From JAYVIQ01 sp043770215 (GTDB lineage Bacteria > Bacteroidota > Bacteroidia > Cytophagales > JAAEPT01), in contig JAYVIQ010000167.1 in NCBI GenBank assembly GCA_043770215.1, positions 1 to 7,957 on the forward strand: a stretch of DNA of 7,957 bases. The letters run 5' to 3'. Made by a program: the position numbers and the translations under genes. Of the stretch, positions 1 to 5,654 are shown piece by piece. Under the pieces are notes generated by a model. That model ran no database searches. It saw only the letters and a list, made by a program, of their open reading frames with translations, and had not been told where the DNA came from. Each line of letters begins with the position of its first letter. Within the stretch, counting starts at the first letter, position 1.

Positions 1-417
1 GGTTTTTTGGGTACAAAATTTATTGGTAAGCCAGTAGAATCTTTTTTGGATAAAGTATTGGATAAAATTCCGTTAGTAAATACAATTTACTCCTCTACAA
101 AGGATTTAGTTAATTCATTTTTTGGAGATAATAAGAAGTTTGATAAACCAGTGTTGGTACAAATGGATTCAGAAGGGCATATTGAAAAAATAGGATTTAT
201 TACACAACAAAGCTTAGAAAGTTTAGGATTAGAAAATAAAGTAGCTGTCTACTTTCCTTTAAGTTACAGTGTTGCAGGAGACTTGTATGTCATAAGCCCT
301 GAAAAAGTAAAGCCTTTGAATGTGTCTAGTTCAGATGTTATGCGTTTTTTGATTTCTGGCGGTATTACTGATCCAGACAAACACCATCATGTTTTGGGAT
401 CTAAAATCAAGCCATAA
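1..417 (+). CDS. DUF502-family membrane protein, 3' part only (5' end outside the window)
   Basis: The reading frame is open from base 1 and ends in TAA at 415-417, giving 138 visible codons. A TTG at 7-9 could be read as a start, but the frame continues off the left edge and the family normally has an N-terminal membrane portion, so this is a truncated view. The visible start, GFLGTKFIGK, followed by a 'DKIPLVNTIYSSTKDL' stretch, is the typical conserved DUF502 segment after the second membrane helix. A soluble beta-rich part follows: 'KPVLVQMDSEG', 'IGFITQQSL', 'VAVYFPLSYSVAGDLYVISPEKV'. It ends with a short tail containing three histidines. DUF502 proteins are predicted inner-membrane proteins of unknown function, and nothing here suggests a specific role. 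The gene ends at the shared hairpin terminator facing trxA. The family call is good; no function is offered. Confidence 0.8.
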   Translation, partial: GFLGTKFIGKPVESFLDKVLDKIPLVNTIYSSTKDLVNSFFGDNKKFDKPVLVQMDSEGHIEKIGFITQQSLESLGLENKVAVYFPLSYSVAGDLYVISPEKVKPLNVSSSDVMRFLISGGITDPDKHHHVLGSKIKP

Positions 418-447
418 AAAAAGCCCAAGAAACTTGGGCTTTTTTTT
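416..447. terminator. Bidirectional Rho-independent terminator between convergent genes
   Basis: A perfect 9-bp stem, AAGCCCAAG (421-429) and CTTGGGCTT (433-441), closes an AAA loop. It is flanked by an A run on the left (416-420) and a T run on the right (442-447), which can pair and extend the stem. Read on the + strand it ends the DUF502 gene, whose stop codon overlaps the A run. Read on the - strand the A run becomes a U run and ends trxA, whose stop codon lies 12 bp beyond the T run. The symmetry makes it a two-way terminator. Confidence 0.92.
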
Positions 448-459
448 GGATATCAAAGC

Positions 460-783
460 TTATAGTTGCGCATCAATTTTAGATGCTAGAGTACTTTTTG
501 GAACTGCGCCAACTTGTTTATCTACAACTTCGCCTCCTTTTACAATCAAAAGCGTAGGTATGCTTCTAACCATAAATCTAGCTGCAGTTTCAGGATTTTC
601 ATCTACATTTACTTTACCAATTAAGGCTTTGCCTTCATATTCTCCCGCCAATTCGTCTACTACTGGACCAATCATTTTACAAGGACCACACCACTCAGCC
701 CAAAAATCTACTAAAACTGGAATTTTTGACGAAATTACCAACTCCTCAAAATTGCTATCTGTTATTTCAATTGCCTTACTCAT
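460..783 (-). CDS. trxA: Thioredoxin
   Basis: This 107-residue cytoplasmic thiol-disulfide oxidoreductase reduces disulfides in client proteins such as ribonucleotide reductase, using electrons from thioredoxin reductase. The active site WCGPCK is complete with Cys32 and Cys35. The buried Asp26 ('VDFWAEW') and the cis-proline Pro76 ('RSIPTLLIVKGG') are also present, at the same positions as in E. coli TrxA. The length is normal for a single-domain thioredoxin, with no signal peptide. The frame extends upstream to an ATG at 840, but the extra 19 residues are Asn/Lys/Ile-rich and unlike any thioredoxin N-terminus. The start at 783 gives the usual 'MSKAIEITDSNF' opening. It lies 104 bp downstream of rsmG on the same strand and ends at a strong shared terminator. 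It may have its own promoter in that gap. Confidence 0.96.
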   Translation of the reverse strand: MSKAIEITDSNFEELVISSKIPVLVDFWAEWCGPCKMIGPVVDELAGEYEGKALIGKVNVDENPETAARFMVRSIPTLLIVKGGEVVDKQVGAVPKSTLASKIDAQL

Positions 784-837
784 AATTTTGAATTTTATTA
801 TTGTTTTAAAGTTAATGTTATTTTGATTTAAAAAGTT

Positions 838-864
838 CAAAAATCTATAAATTTCTTGAAATTT
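838..864 (-). promoter_or_regulatory. Possible trxA promoter with an adjacent perfect dyad
   Basis: On the - strand, GATTTTTG (845 down to 838) matches the Bacteroidota -7 element TAnnTTTG at all but the first base. It would give a leader of roughly 50 nt before the trxA ATG. No good TTG is visible at -33. Directly upstream is a perfect inverted repeat: AAATTTC (849-855), two bases, GAAATTT (858-864). The dyad would cover the region between the -7 and -33 elements, where a repressor or activator could bind. Alternatively the low-complexity A/T sequence forms the palindrome by chance, or it acts as a weak terminator for the rsmG transcript. The assignment is tentative. Confidence 0.3.
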
Positions 865-887
865 GAATAAATCTTGTTCATGCGGAT

Positions 888-1511
888 TTAAAGTGGAAGA
901 TGAATTATTTTTTTTGTTTCAAAAAATGATTCTTCGAAATAATCCTTTAGGGAATAAATAGTTTTGGCTTTAGAAACTTCGCTTAGTTCTTCTGACAAGT
1001 CACCTCCTTTTAATGCAATAATTCCGTTTTTTAATGAATTTATTTGTTCTTTGGCAATTTTATTCTTTGTCCATAGCATAAAGCCAGATAATCTTGTCAC
1101 TGCTCTAGAAACAATAAAATGGTATTCTCCTTTTACTTTTTCTGCTCTTTGGTGTTCAGAGCTTACATTTGTTGCGTTTATTCCGTTGGCTATCTCTTGA
1201 ACCACTTTTATTTTTTTTCCTATGGCATCTACCAAATGAAATTGAACCTTTGGAAATAAAATTGCTAAGGGGATACCCGGAAACCCACCCCCTGTACCTA
1301 TATCTAGTACAGATGTACCGGGTGCAAACTGAATAATTTTTGCTATGCCCAATGAGTGTAATACATGGCGTTCATAAAGTTCATCTATATCTTTTCTGGA
1401 TACCACATTTATTTGATTATTCCAGTAGGTATATAGTTCTTTCAATTCGCTTATTTGCTCCTTTTGTAGGGATGTTAAATCAGGGAAGTATTTAAAAATT
1501 ATTTCAGACAC
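888..1511 (-). CDS. rsmG: 16S rRNA (guanine-N7)-methyltransferase RsmG (GidB)
   Basis: The product methylates N7 of a conserved guanine in the 530 loop of 16S rRNA (G527 in E. coli numbering), using S-adenosylmethionine; family knowledge links its loss to low-level streptomycin resistance. The 207-residue protein has the normal length. Visible landmarks are 'ISELKELYTYWNNQINVVSRKD' style helices at about 20-42, 'HVLHSLGI' at 49-56, the SAM-binding glycine loop 'VLDIGTGGGFPGIPLA' at 68-83, an acidic residue at the end of the next strand ('HLVDAIGKK', Asp95), 'FIVSRAV' at 132-138 and 'ALKGGDL' at 166-172. The start is GTG, whose first G is the last base of the sigma factor's TAG stop. This 1-nt overlap implies translational coupling. 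The opening 'MSEIIFKYFPDLT' fits the family in this phylum. No clear terminator follows it. Confidence 0.95.
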   Translation of the reverse strand: MSEIIFKYFPDLTSLQKEQISELKELYTYWNNQINVVSRKDIDELYERHVLHSLGIAKIIQFAPGTSVLDIGTGGGFPGIPLAILFPKVQFHLVDAIGKKIKVVQEIANGINATNVSSEHQRAEKVKGEYHFIVSRAVTRLSGFMLWTKNKIAKEQINSLKNGIIALKGGDLSEELSEVSKAKTIYSLKDYFEESFFETKKIIHLPL

Positions 1512-2119
1512 TAAATTTTATCTTTACTTGTTTTTACTAAATCGTGCATAAGTTCTCTTGCCCTGTGTAACTGTGCTTTTACGGTCCCTAGGGGAGCGTC
1601 TATTTCTTTAGCAATTTCTTCATATGATAACTCGTCGAAGTAACGTAAAGTCACTAGAGATTGATATTTTGGAGGAAGCTTTTTTACAATCATCTGCATA
1701 ATTTCAATCTTTTGCTGGTGAATGGCTTCATCTTGCGGGTTCATACCATGATCTCTAATGTCCATACCTACAGACTCACCATCTTCATTTACATATGAAT
1801 TGTTTATACTTGTGGTATTCAGCTTTTTTTTACGAATAAAATCTATGCAGTTGTTTGTGGCAATTCTAAACAACCAAGTACTAAAAGTATACTCTGGATT
1901 AAATTTACTTAGATTCTTAAATGCTTTTGCAAATGCTTCTATGGTTAAATCTTCTGCATCGTCTGAGTTTCTAACCATTTTGAATATCATGTGATACACA
2001 GGTTTGCTGTATCGCTTCATTAAAAAGCCATATGATTTCTGATCATTTTCTTCAACGGCTTTTTTTACAAGATCAAAGTCTTGAATTGCTTTGTGCGAAA
2101 ATTGTTTTTTTATTTCCAT
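1511..2119 (-). CDS. ECF-type (sigma-70 family) RNA polymerase sigma factor
   Basis: This 202-residue protein has the two-domain layout of an extracytoplasmic-function sigma factor. Region 2 spans about 24-99, with 'DDAEDLTIEAFAKAF' (53-67, core-polymerase contact) and 'STWLFRIATNNCIDFIRKKK' (80-99, recognition and melting of the -10-like element). A variable acidic linker covers about 100-135. Region 4 spans about 140-195, with the helix-turn-helix 'LSYEEIAKEIDAPLGTVKAQLHRAREL' zone (164-190) that reads the upstream promoter element. Its ATG lies inside the end of the glycosyltransferase gene, with a 10-nt overlap, and its stop shares one base with the rsmG start. No anti-sigma gene is next to it: the flanking products are a GT2 enzyme and an rRNA methylase. 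Its regulon and activating signal cannot be read from this window. Confidence 0.93.
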   Translation of the reverse strand: MEIKKQFSHKAIQDFDLVKKAVEENDQKSYGFLMKRYSKPVYHMIFKMVRNSDDAEDLTIEAFAKAFKNLSKFNPEYTFSTWLFRIATNNCIDFIRKKKLNTTSINNSYVNEDGESVGMDIRDHGMNPQDEAIHQQKIEIMQMIVKKLPPKYQSLVTLRYFDELSYEEIAKEIDAPLGTVKAQLHRARELMHDLVKTSKDKI

Positions 2120-3201
2120 TTAATCTTTTTTGCAACAAGGGCGTAAGGCCCAATGAACCAAAGAAATAGGGTGTAGAATATATCTAAGTATAAAATCTTT
2201 GTTATCAAATGTTTAAGATTTAGTTCTCTTGTTGAAGTTACAAAATTATAATATAAAATGAAAGTATTAAATAAAACAAGCCCAATAAATATGGTATTAG
2301 TACAATTAGTCAATAGTAAAGTGAATAATGATATATAAAAACCAAATTTTGATAGATTATACAATCCAATGATCATTTTTGCTTTGCTTGAATACCTATT
2401 GCTAACGGCTATATGTCTGGTTTTTTGTTTTGTATAAGAAGCTAAATTTTCTTTTGGGTAGCTTACTGTGTGTCCATTTTTGTCTAAACATACAAAGGGC
2501 TTTGTTTTTAATTTACTTACAAAAAGATCATCATCGCCGCCTGTTTTTTGTTGGTTTTTGCCCCAATTGAAATCTAAGTATATTGTTTTATTTACGCCAA
2601 AGTTCCTACCTACCGCCATATAATTTATCCCTTTTTGAGCTAAACCAAGCATAGCAATTGCAGTCTGATAGGTTTCATATTGAATAAAGGAGTTTAAAAA
2701 CCCTTTTCTTTTTTCATATTCGCCATACCCTATCACTAAGTCCGAGTACTGAAAACAATTTGCCAAAGTCTTTATCCATAGTTTGGATTTAGGATAGCAA
2801 TCTGCATCACTAAAAAGCAAGTAAGGGTGTTTAGATTCTGCTACTCCCTTTTTTAGTGCCCATTTTTTAGAATCCCATCCTTGTGGTGTCTCTTTAATAT
2901 CTATCAGTTTTAGATTTTGGTAACTAAGAGCAAGCTTTTTTAAATAGATAGTACTACCATCTGTACTTTTGTCGTTTACAACTATGATTTCAAAAGTTGC
3001 ATGTTCTTGATTTAAAAATAGTGTTAAGTTTTTCTTTAAATTCTCAATTTCGTTTCTAGCACAAATAATTACAGAAACATTAGGTGTAAATATTTCATTA
3101 TCAGTAGAGTAGTTTTTTTTATTAAGTTTAAAAATGTAAAGCAGATACACGGTTTGTATGGCTAAACAAATTTGAGATAACGAGAGAATGAAAATGTACA
3201 A
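2110..3201 (-). CDS. Membrane-anchored family 2 glycosyltransferase
   Basis: The 363-residue protein has an N-terminal membrane helix (about 3-23), a cytoplasmic GT-A catalytic domain (about 40-270) and three C-terminal membrane helices (about 276-297, 302-320, 337-357). Catalytic signs are 'VSVIICARNE' (42-51), 'VVNDKSTDGS' (74-83, nucleotide-sugar binding), the metal-binding DxD in 'FSDADC' (Asp132, Asp134), an acidic 'GGDDDLF' segment (221-227, likely carrying the catalytic base) and 'KQKTRH' (258-263), equivalent to the Q/RxxRW motif of processive GT2 enzymes. It probably transfers sugars from nucleotide donors to a lipid or surface glycan; donor and acceptor are unknown. The start is inferred as TTG at 3201. 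No in-frame ATG exists between the upstream stop at 3222-3220 and deep inside the catalytic domain, and the next plausible start, a GTG at codon 18, would remove most of the first helix. It overlaps the sigma factor gene by 10 nt. Confidence 0.88.
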   Translation of the reverse strand: MYIFILSLSQICLAIQTVYLLYIFKLNKKNYSTDNEIFTPNVSVIICARNEIENLKKNLTLFLNQEHATFEIIVVNDKSTDGSTIYLKKLALSYQNLKLIDIKETPQGWDSKKWALKKGVAESKHPYLLFSDADCYPKSKLWIKTLANCFQYSDLVIGYGEYEKRKGFLNSFIQYETYQTAIAMLGLAQKGINYMAVGRNFGVNKTIYLDFNWGKNQQKTGGDDDLFVSKLKTKPFVCLDKNGHTVSYPKENLASYTKQKTRHIAVSNRYSSKAKMIIGLYNLSKFGFYISLFTLLLTNCTNTIFIGLVLFNTFILYYNFVTSTRELNLKHLITKILYLDIFYTLFLWFIGPYALVAKKIKWK

Positions 3202-3233
3202 ATCTTTTTTTTTACTAAACTAATAAATAACTG

Positions 3234-3241
3234 TAATTTTG
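3234..3241 (+). promoter_or_regulatory. Bacteroidota-type -7 promoter element for tgt
   Basis: TAATTTTG is a full match to TAnnTTTG. It ends only 6 bases before the tgt ATG at 3248, so the transcript would be leaderless or nearly so. No TTG stands at the expected -33 distance; a run of nine T (3205-3213) lies there instead. It sits in the 46-bp gap between divergent genes. On the opposite strand TAGTTTAG (3222 down to 3215, one mismatch to the same consensus) is a weak candidate for the glycosyltransferase operon. Confidence 0.5.
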
Positions 3242-3247
3242 CCGAAT

Positions 3248-4378
3248 ATGAAGTTCAATTTAATTAATACTGATTCTAAAAGTGGCGCTAGAGCGGGTAC
3301 TATTATTACAGATCATGGAGTAATAGAAACGCCTATTTTTATGCCTGTAGGTACAGCAGGTACTGTAAAGGCAGTACATCAGAGAGAGTTAAAAGAAGGT
3401 ATTGCGGCAGATATTATTTTAGGAAATACATATCATTTGTATTTAAGGCCTGGATTAGAAGTGTTGGAATCAGCAGGAGGCCTACATAAATTTAATGGAT
3501 GGGACAAACCCATCTTGACAGATAGTGGAGGCTACCAAGTTTATTCTCTTTCTGGTACACGTAAAATAAAAGAAGAAGGAGTTACTTTTCAATCTCATAT
3601 AGACGGTTCTAAACATCTTTTTTCTCCTGAAAATGTAATGGATATACAACGTACTATTGGCGCAGACTTTGTTATGGCCTTTGATGAGTGTACCCCTTAC
3701 CCTTGTGAATTTAATTATGCAAAAGATTCTATGCACATGACTCACAGATGGTTAAAGAGATGCTGTGATCAATTTGATAGAACAGAACCTAAATATGGGT
3801 ATAACCAAACACTCATGCCTATAATTCAAGGAAGTGTGTACCCTGAATTACGTAAAATTTCTGCTGAAAAAATTGCTTCTTTTGATAGAGAAGCAAATGC
3901 TATAGGCGGTCTTTCTGTTGGCGAGCCACACGAAGACATGTATGCCATGACAGACTTAGTGTGCTCTATTTTGCCAAAAGACAAACCAAGATATCTAATG
4001 GGTGTTGGTACACCCTCTAACATTTTAGAATGTATAGCGTTAGGTATAGATATGTTTGATTGTGTAATGCCTACAAGAAATGCTAGAAATGGCATGTTGT
4101 TTACTGCTGAAGGAGTAATAAATATTAAGAATGAAAAATGGAAAAATGAGTTTTCTTTAATTGATGCTTCGCTAAATAATGGTGTTTCTAATTTTTATTC
4201 AAAAGCCTATCTACGTCATTTGATTGTTAGTAAGGAAATTCTTGGGGCTCAAGTAGCTAGCATTCATAACCTATCATTTTATTTATGGCTTGTCAAAGAA
4301 GCACGGAAACATATTCTTGCAAACACCTTTGGAGAATGGAAGGCTATAATGGTACAGAAACTAGTAAATAGGCTCTGA
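3248..4378 (+). CDS. tgt: Queuine/preQ1 tRNA-guanine transglycosylase
   Basis: Tgt exchanges guanine at the wobble position 34 of tRNAs with GUN anticodons for preQ1, a step toward queuosine. The 376-residue product has the usual full length. Landmarks are 'ETPIFMPVGTAGTVKAV' (27-43), 'ILTDSGGYQVYSL' (89-101, with Asp92 the general acid/base), 'MAFDECTP' (143-150), 'GGLSVGE' (220-226) in the base-binding pocket, and 'FDCVMPTRNARNG' (270-282), where Asp271 aligns with the nucleophile. The zinc-binding cysteines (CxCxxC) normally found after the barrel's 'PTR' segment are absent: residues 283-338 contain no cysteine. The fourth ligand's histidine is kept in 'SIHNLSFY' (His340). The frame extends upstream to a TTG at 3239, but ATG at 3248 gives the standard 'MKFNL' opening, and the TTG overlaps the promoter element. 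An LptF/G-type permease gene follows after 147 bp; only a weak 4-bp hairpin with a T run (about 4382-4398) lies between. Confidence 0.96.
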   Translation: MKFNLINTDSKSGARAGTIITDHGVIETPIFMPVGTAGTVKAVHQRELKEGIAADIILGNTYHLYLRPGLEVLESAGGLHKFNGWDKPILTDSGGYQVYSLSGTRKIKEEGVTFQSHIDGSKHLFSPENVMDIQRTIGADFVMAFDECTPYPCEFNYAKDSMHMTHRWLKRCCDQFDRTEPKYGYNQTLMPIIQGSVYPELRKISAEKIASFDREANAIGGLSVGEPHEDMYAMTDLVCSILPKDKPRYLMGVGTPSNILECIALGIDMFDCVMPTRNARNGMLFTAEGVINIKNEKWKNEFSLIDASLNNGVSNFYSKAYLRHLIVSKEILGAQVASIHNLSFYLWLVKEARKHILANTFGEWKAIMVQKLVNRL

Positions 4379-4470
4379 ACTAGTTGAAAACTCTTTTTAA
4401 CCATTAGCATAGATTTTGCCTGAATACTAAAAGTTAGAACTACCTAATAGGGAATAGCCCAAATTATTCT

Positions 4471-4478
4471 TAAATTTG
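4471..4478 (+). promoter_or_regulatory. Candidate -7 promoter element for the permease gene
   Basis: TAAATTTG matches TAnnTTTG in full, 47 bases before the permease ATG, giving a leader of about 40 nt. No convincing TTG is found 17-23 bases upstream, so the match could be chance in A/T-rich sequence. Its place in the 147-bp gap after tgt supports independent transcription of the permease gene. I see no open frame or stable hairpin in the rest of that gap. Confidence 0.4.
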
Positions 4479-4525
4479 AAAAAGATATTTTAATAAAATC
4501 ACGCCAAATAAACGTATTGCCCAAA

Positions 4526-5605
4526 ATGAAAATATTAGATGCTTATATTCTTAAAAAATACTTAGGTACATTTATCTATTTGGTATTAGGCTTGTGTCTA
4601 ATTATCTGTGTTATAGATTATAGCGAAAAAAAGGATGATTTTTCAGAAGCTAACCTTACCAACTGGCAAGTTATAATTGGGTATTATGCTCATATGGTTC
4701 CTTTTCTGGCAAATTTTTTAAGTCCTTTGATGGTTTTTATTTCTACCATATTGGTTACGGCAAGGCTTGCTTCACACACAGAAATAGTGGCAATGCTAGC
4801 AAGCGGCATTAATTTCAAAAGGATTTTATTTTCCTATTGTATGGGTGCTGTGCTCATAGGATCATTAACTTTTTATCTAATAGGTTGGATTATACCAATT
4901 TCTAATGCCAAAAGAATAGATTTTGAGATGTCTTATCTAAATGATGATGAAGACACAGAAAGAAGTGATATTCACGTAAAGAGCAATGATAGTACATACT
5001 TTTTTGTTCAGCATTATAACGGTGCCCTAAAAACGGGATACCATTTTACACTTGAAATTTTGAAAGGAAAAGAGTGTGTTTATCGCCTTAAATCTTCTAG
5101 AATAGAATGGGATTCTACCAAAAAAGAATGGAACATGACAAACTATTCTGAGCGCTCTTTCAGAAATGGAAAAGAAAGTTATAAAGAATTTAATCAGGCT
5201 AAAACAATGAATTTAGGTGTTGGTCCAGATGATTTTGGTGTAAATTATTTTGCTGAGCAGACTATGACAATTCCAGAATTGAAAAAACATATAGAAAAAG
5301 AAAAAATTAAAGGGTCTGGAAATGTAAATACCTATTATATGGAGTATTATGAACGATTTGCTTATCCATTTGCAACGCTAATCCTAACATGTATGGGGGT
5401 AATTGTATCTGCCAGAAAAAACAGAGGGGGCATAGCCAAACAACTTGTTGTTGGATTTATATTGTGTTTTGTCTACTACGGATTTTTGCAACTAGGTAAA
5501 AACTTTACTCAATCAGATGATTTGAGTCCTATGATTAGTGCTTGGATTCCTAATATTGCTTTTCTTTTGGCTGGTATGATTTTGTATAGAACAATACCTA
5601 AATAA
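4526..5605 (+). CDS. LptF/LptG (YjgP/YjgQ) family permease of the lipopolysaccharide transporter
   Basis: LptF and LptG pair in the inner membrane with the LptB ATPase to extract lipopolysaccharide and pass it to the periplasmic LptC/LptA bridge. The 359-residue product has the family plan: three N-terminal membrane helices (about 13-31, 55-77, 98-123), a periplasmic beta-jellyroll domain (about 130-265) and three C-terminal helices (about 279-295, 304-323, 337-355). The cytoplasmic 'EIVAMLASGINFKRIL' segment (86-101), between helices 2 and 3, is the coupling-helix signature that contacts LptB. 'VSARKNRGGIAKQL' (294-307) is the equally conserved loop between helices 4 and 5. The ATG at 4526 is chosen over an in-frame TTG at 4517 because 'MKILDAYILKKYL' is the typical family start. 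Whether it is the LptF or the LptG partner cannot be told here, since Bacteroidota usually carry separate related genes. No lptB or lptC lies in the window. Confidence 0.93.
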   Translation: MKILDAYILKKYLGTFIYLVLGLCLIICVIDYSEKKDDFSEANLTNWQVIIGYYAHMVPFLANFLSPLMVFISTILVTARLASHTEIVAMLASGINFKRILFSYCMGAVLIGSLTFYLIGWIIPISNAKRIDFEMSYLNDDEDTERSDIHVKSNDSTYFFVQHYNGALKTGYHFTLEILKGKECVYRLKSSRIEWDSTKKEWNMTNYSERSFRNGKESYKEFNQAKTMNLGVGPDDFGVNYFAEQTMTIPELKKHIEKEKIKGSGNVNTYYMEYYERFAYPFATLILTCMGVIVSARKNRGGIAKQLVVGFILCFVYYGFLQLGKNFTQSDDLSPMISAWIPNIAFLLAGMILYRTIPK

Positions 5606-5607
5606 TA

Positions 5608-5640
5608 TTTGCGGTTTTAAATATTAAAAACAAAACTTTG
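5608..5640 (+). promoter_or_regulatory. Candidate promoter for the secreted protein-membrane protein-galE cluster
   Basis: TTTG at 5608-5611 and AAACTTTG at 5633-5640 are spaced by 21 bases. This resembles the Bacteroidota -33 (TTG) and -7 (TAnnTTTG) pair with one mismatch in the -7 box. The latter ends 14 bases before the ATG at 5655, giving a very short leader. It lies in the 49-bp gap after the permease gene, which has no visible terminator, so read-through from the permease gene is also possible. Confidence 0.35.
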
Positions 5641-5654
5641 AACGTTATAAAAAC

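Noticed and set aside
389..826. Long + strand open frame across the terminator and trxA
   Set aside because: It is antisense to a complete thioredoxin gene, starts inside the DUF502 gene and runs through a strong terminator; its product resembles nothing.
784..840. Upstream in-frame ATG that would lengthen thioredoxin by 19 residues
   Set aside because: The extension is Asn/Lys/Ile-rich low-complexity sequence and overlaps the candidate promoter box; the 783 start gives the standard thioredoxin N-terminus.
1582..1600. Palindromic CCCTAGGG in the sigma factor gene as a regulatory site
   Set aside because: It lies within the conserved region 4 coding sequence ('APLGTVKAQL'), so codon constraint explains it, and there is no start nearby for it to regulate.
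3482..4095. Two - strand open frames opposite tgt (3482-3745 and 3826-4095)
   Set aside because: Both lie fully inside tgt, whose protein motifs are continuous through the same bases, and neither looks like a real protein.
4379..4525. Hidden small gene, RNA or riboswitch (for example preQ1) in the gap after tgt
   Set aside because: No open frame of note and no stable stem or pseudoknot pattern was seen. The only structure is a weak 4-bp hairpin near 4382-4392, and a preQ1 riboswitch would be expected upstream of a queuosine gene rather than here.
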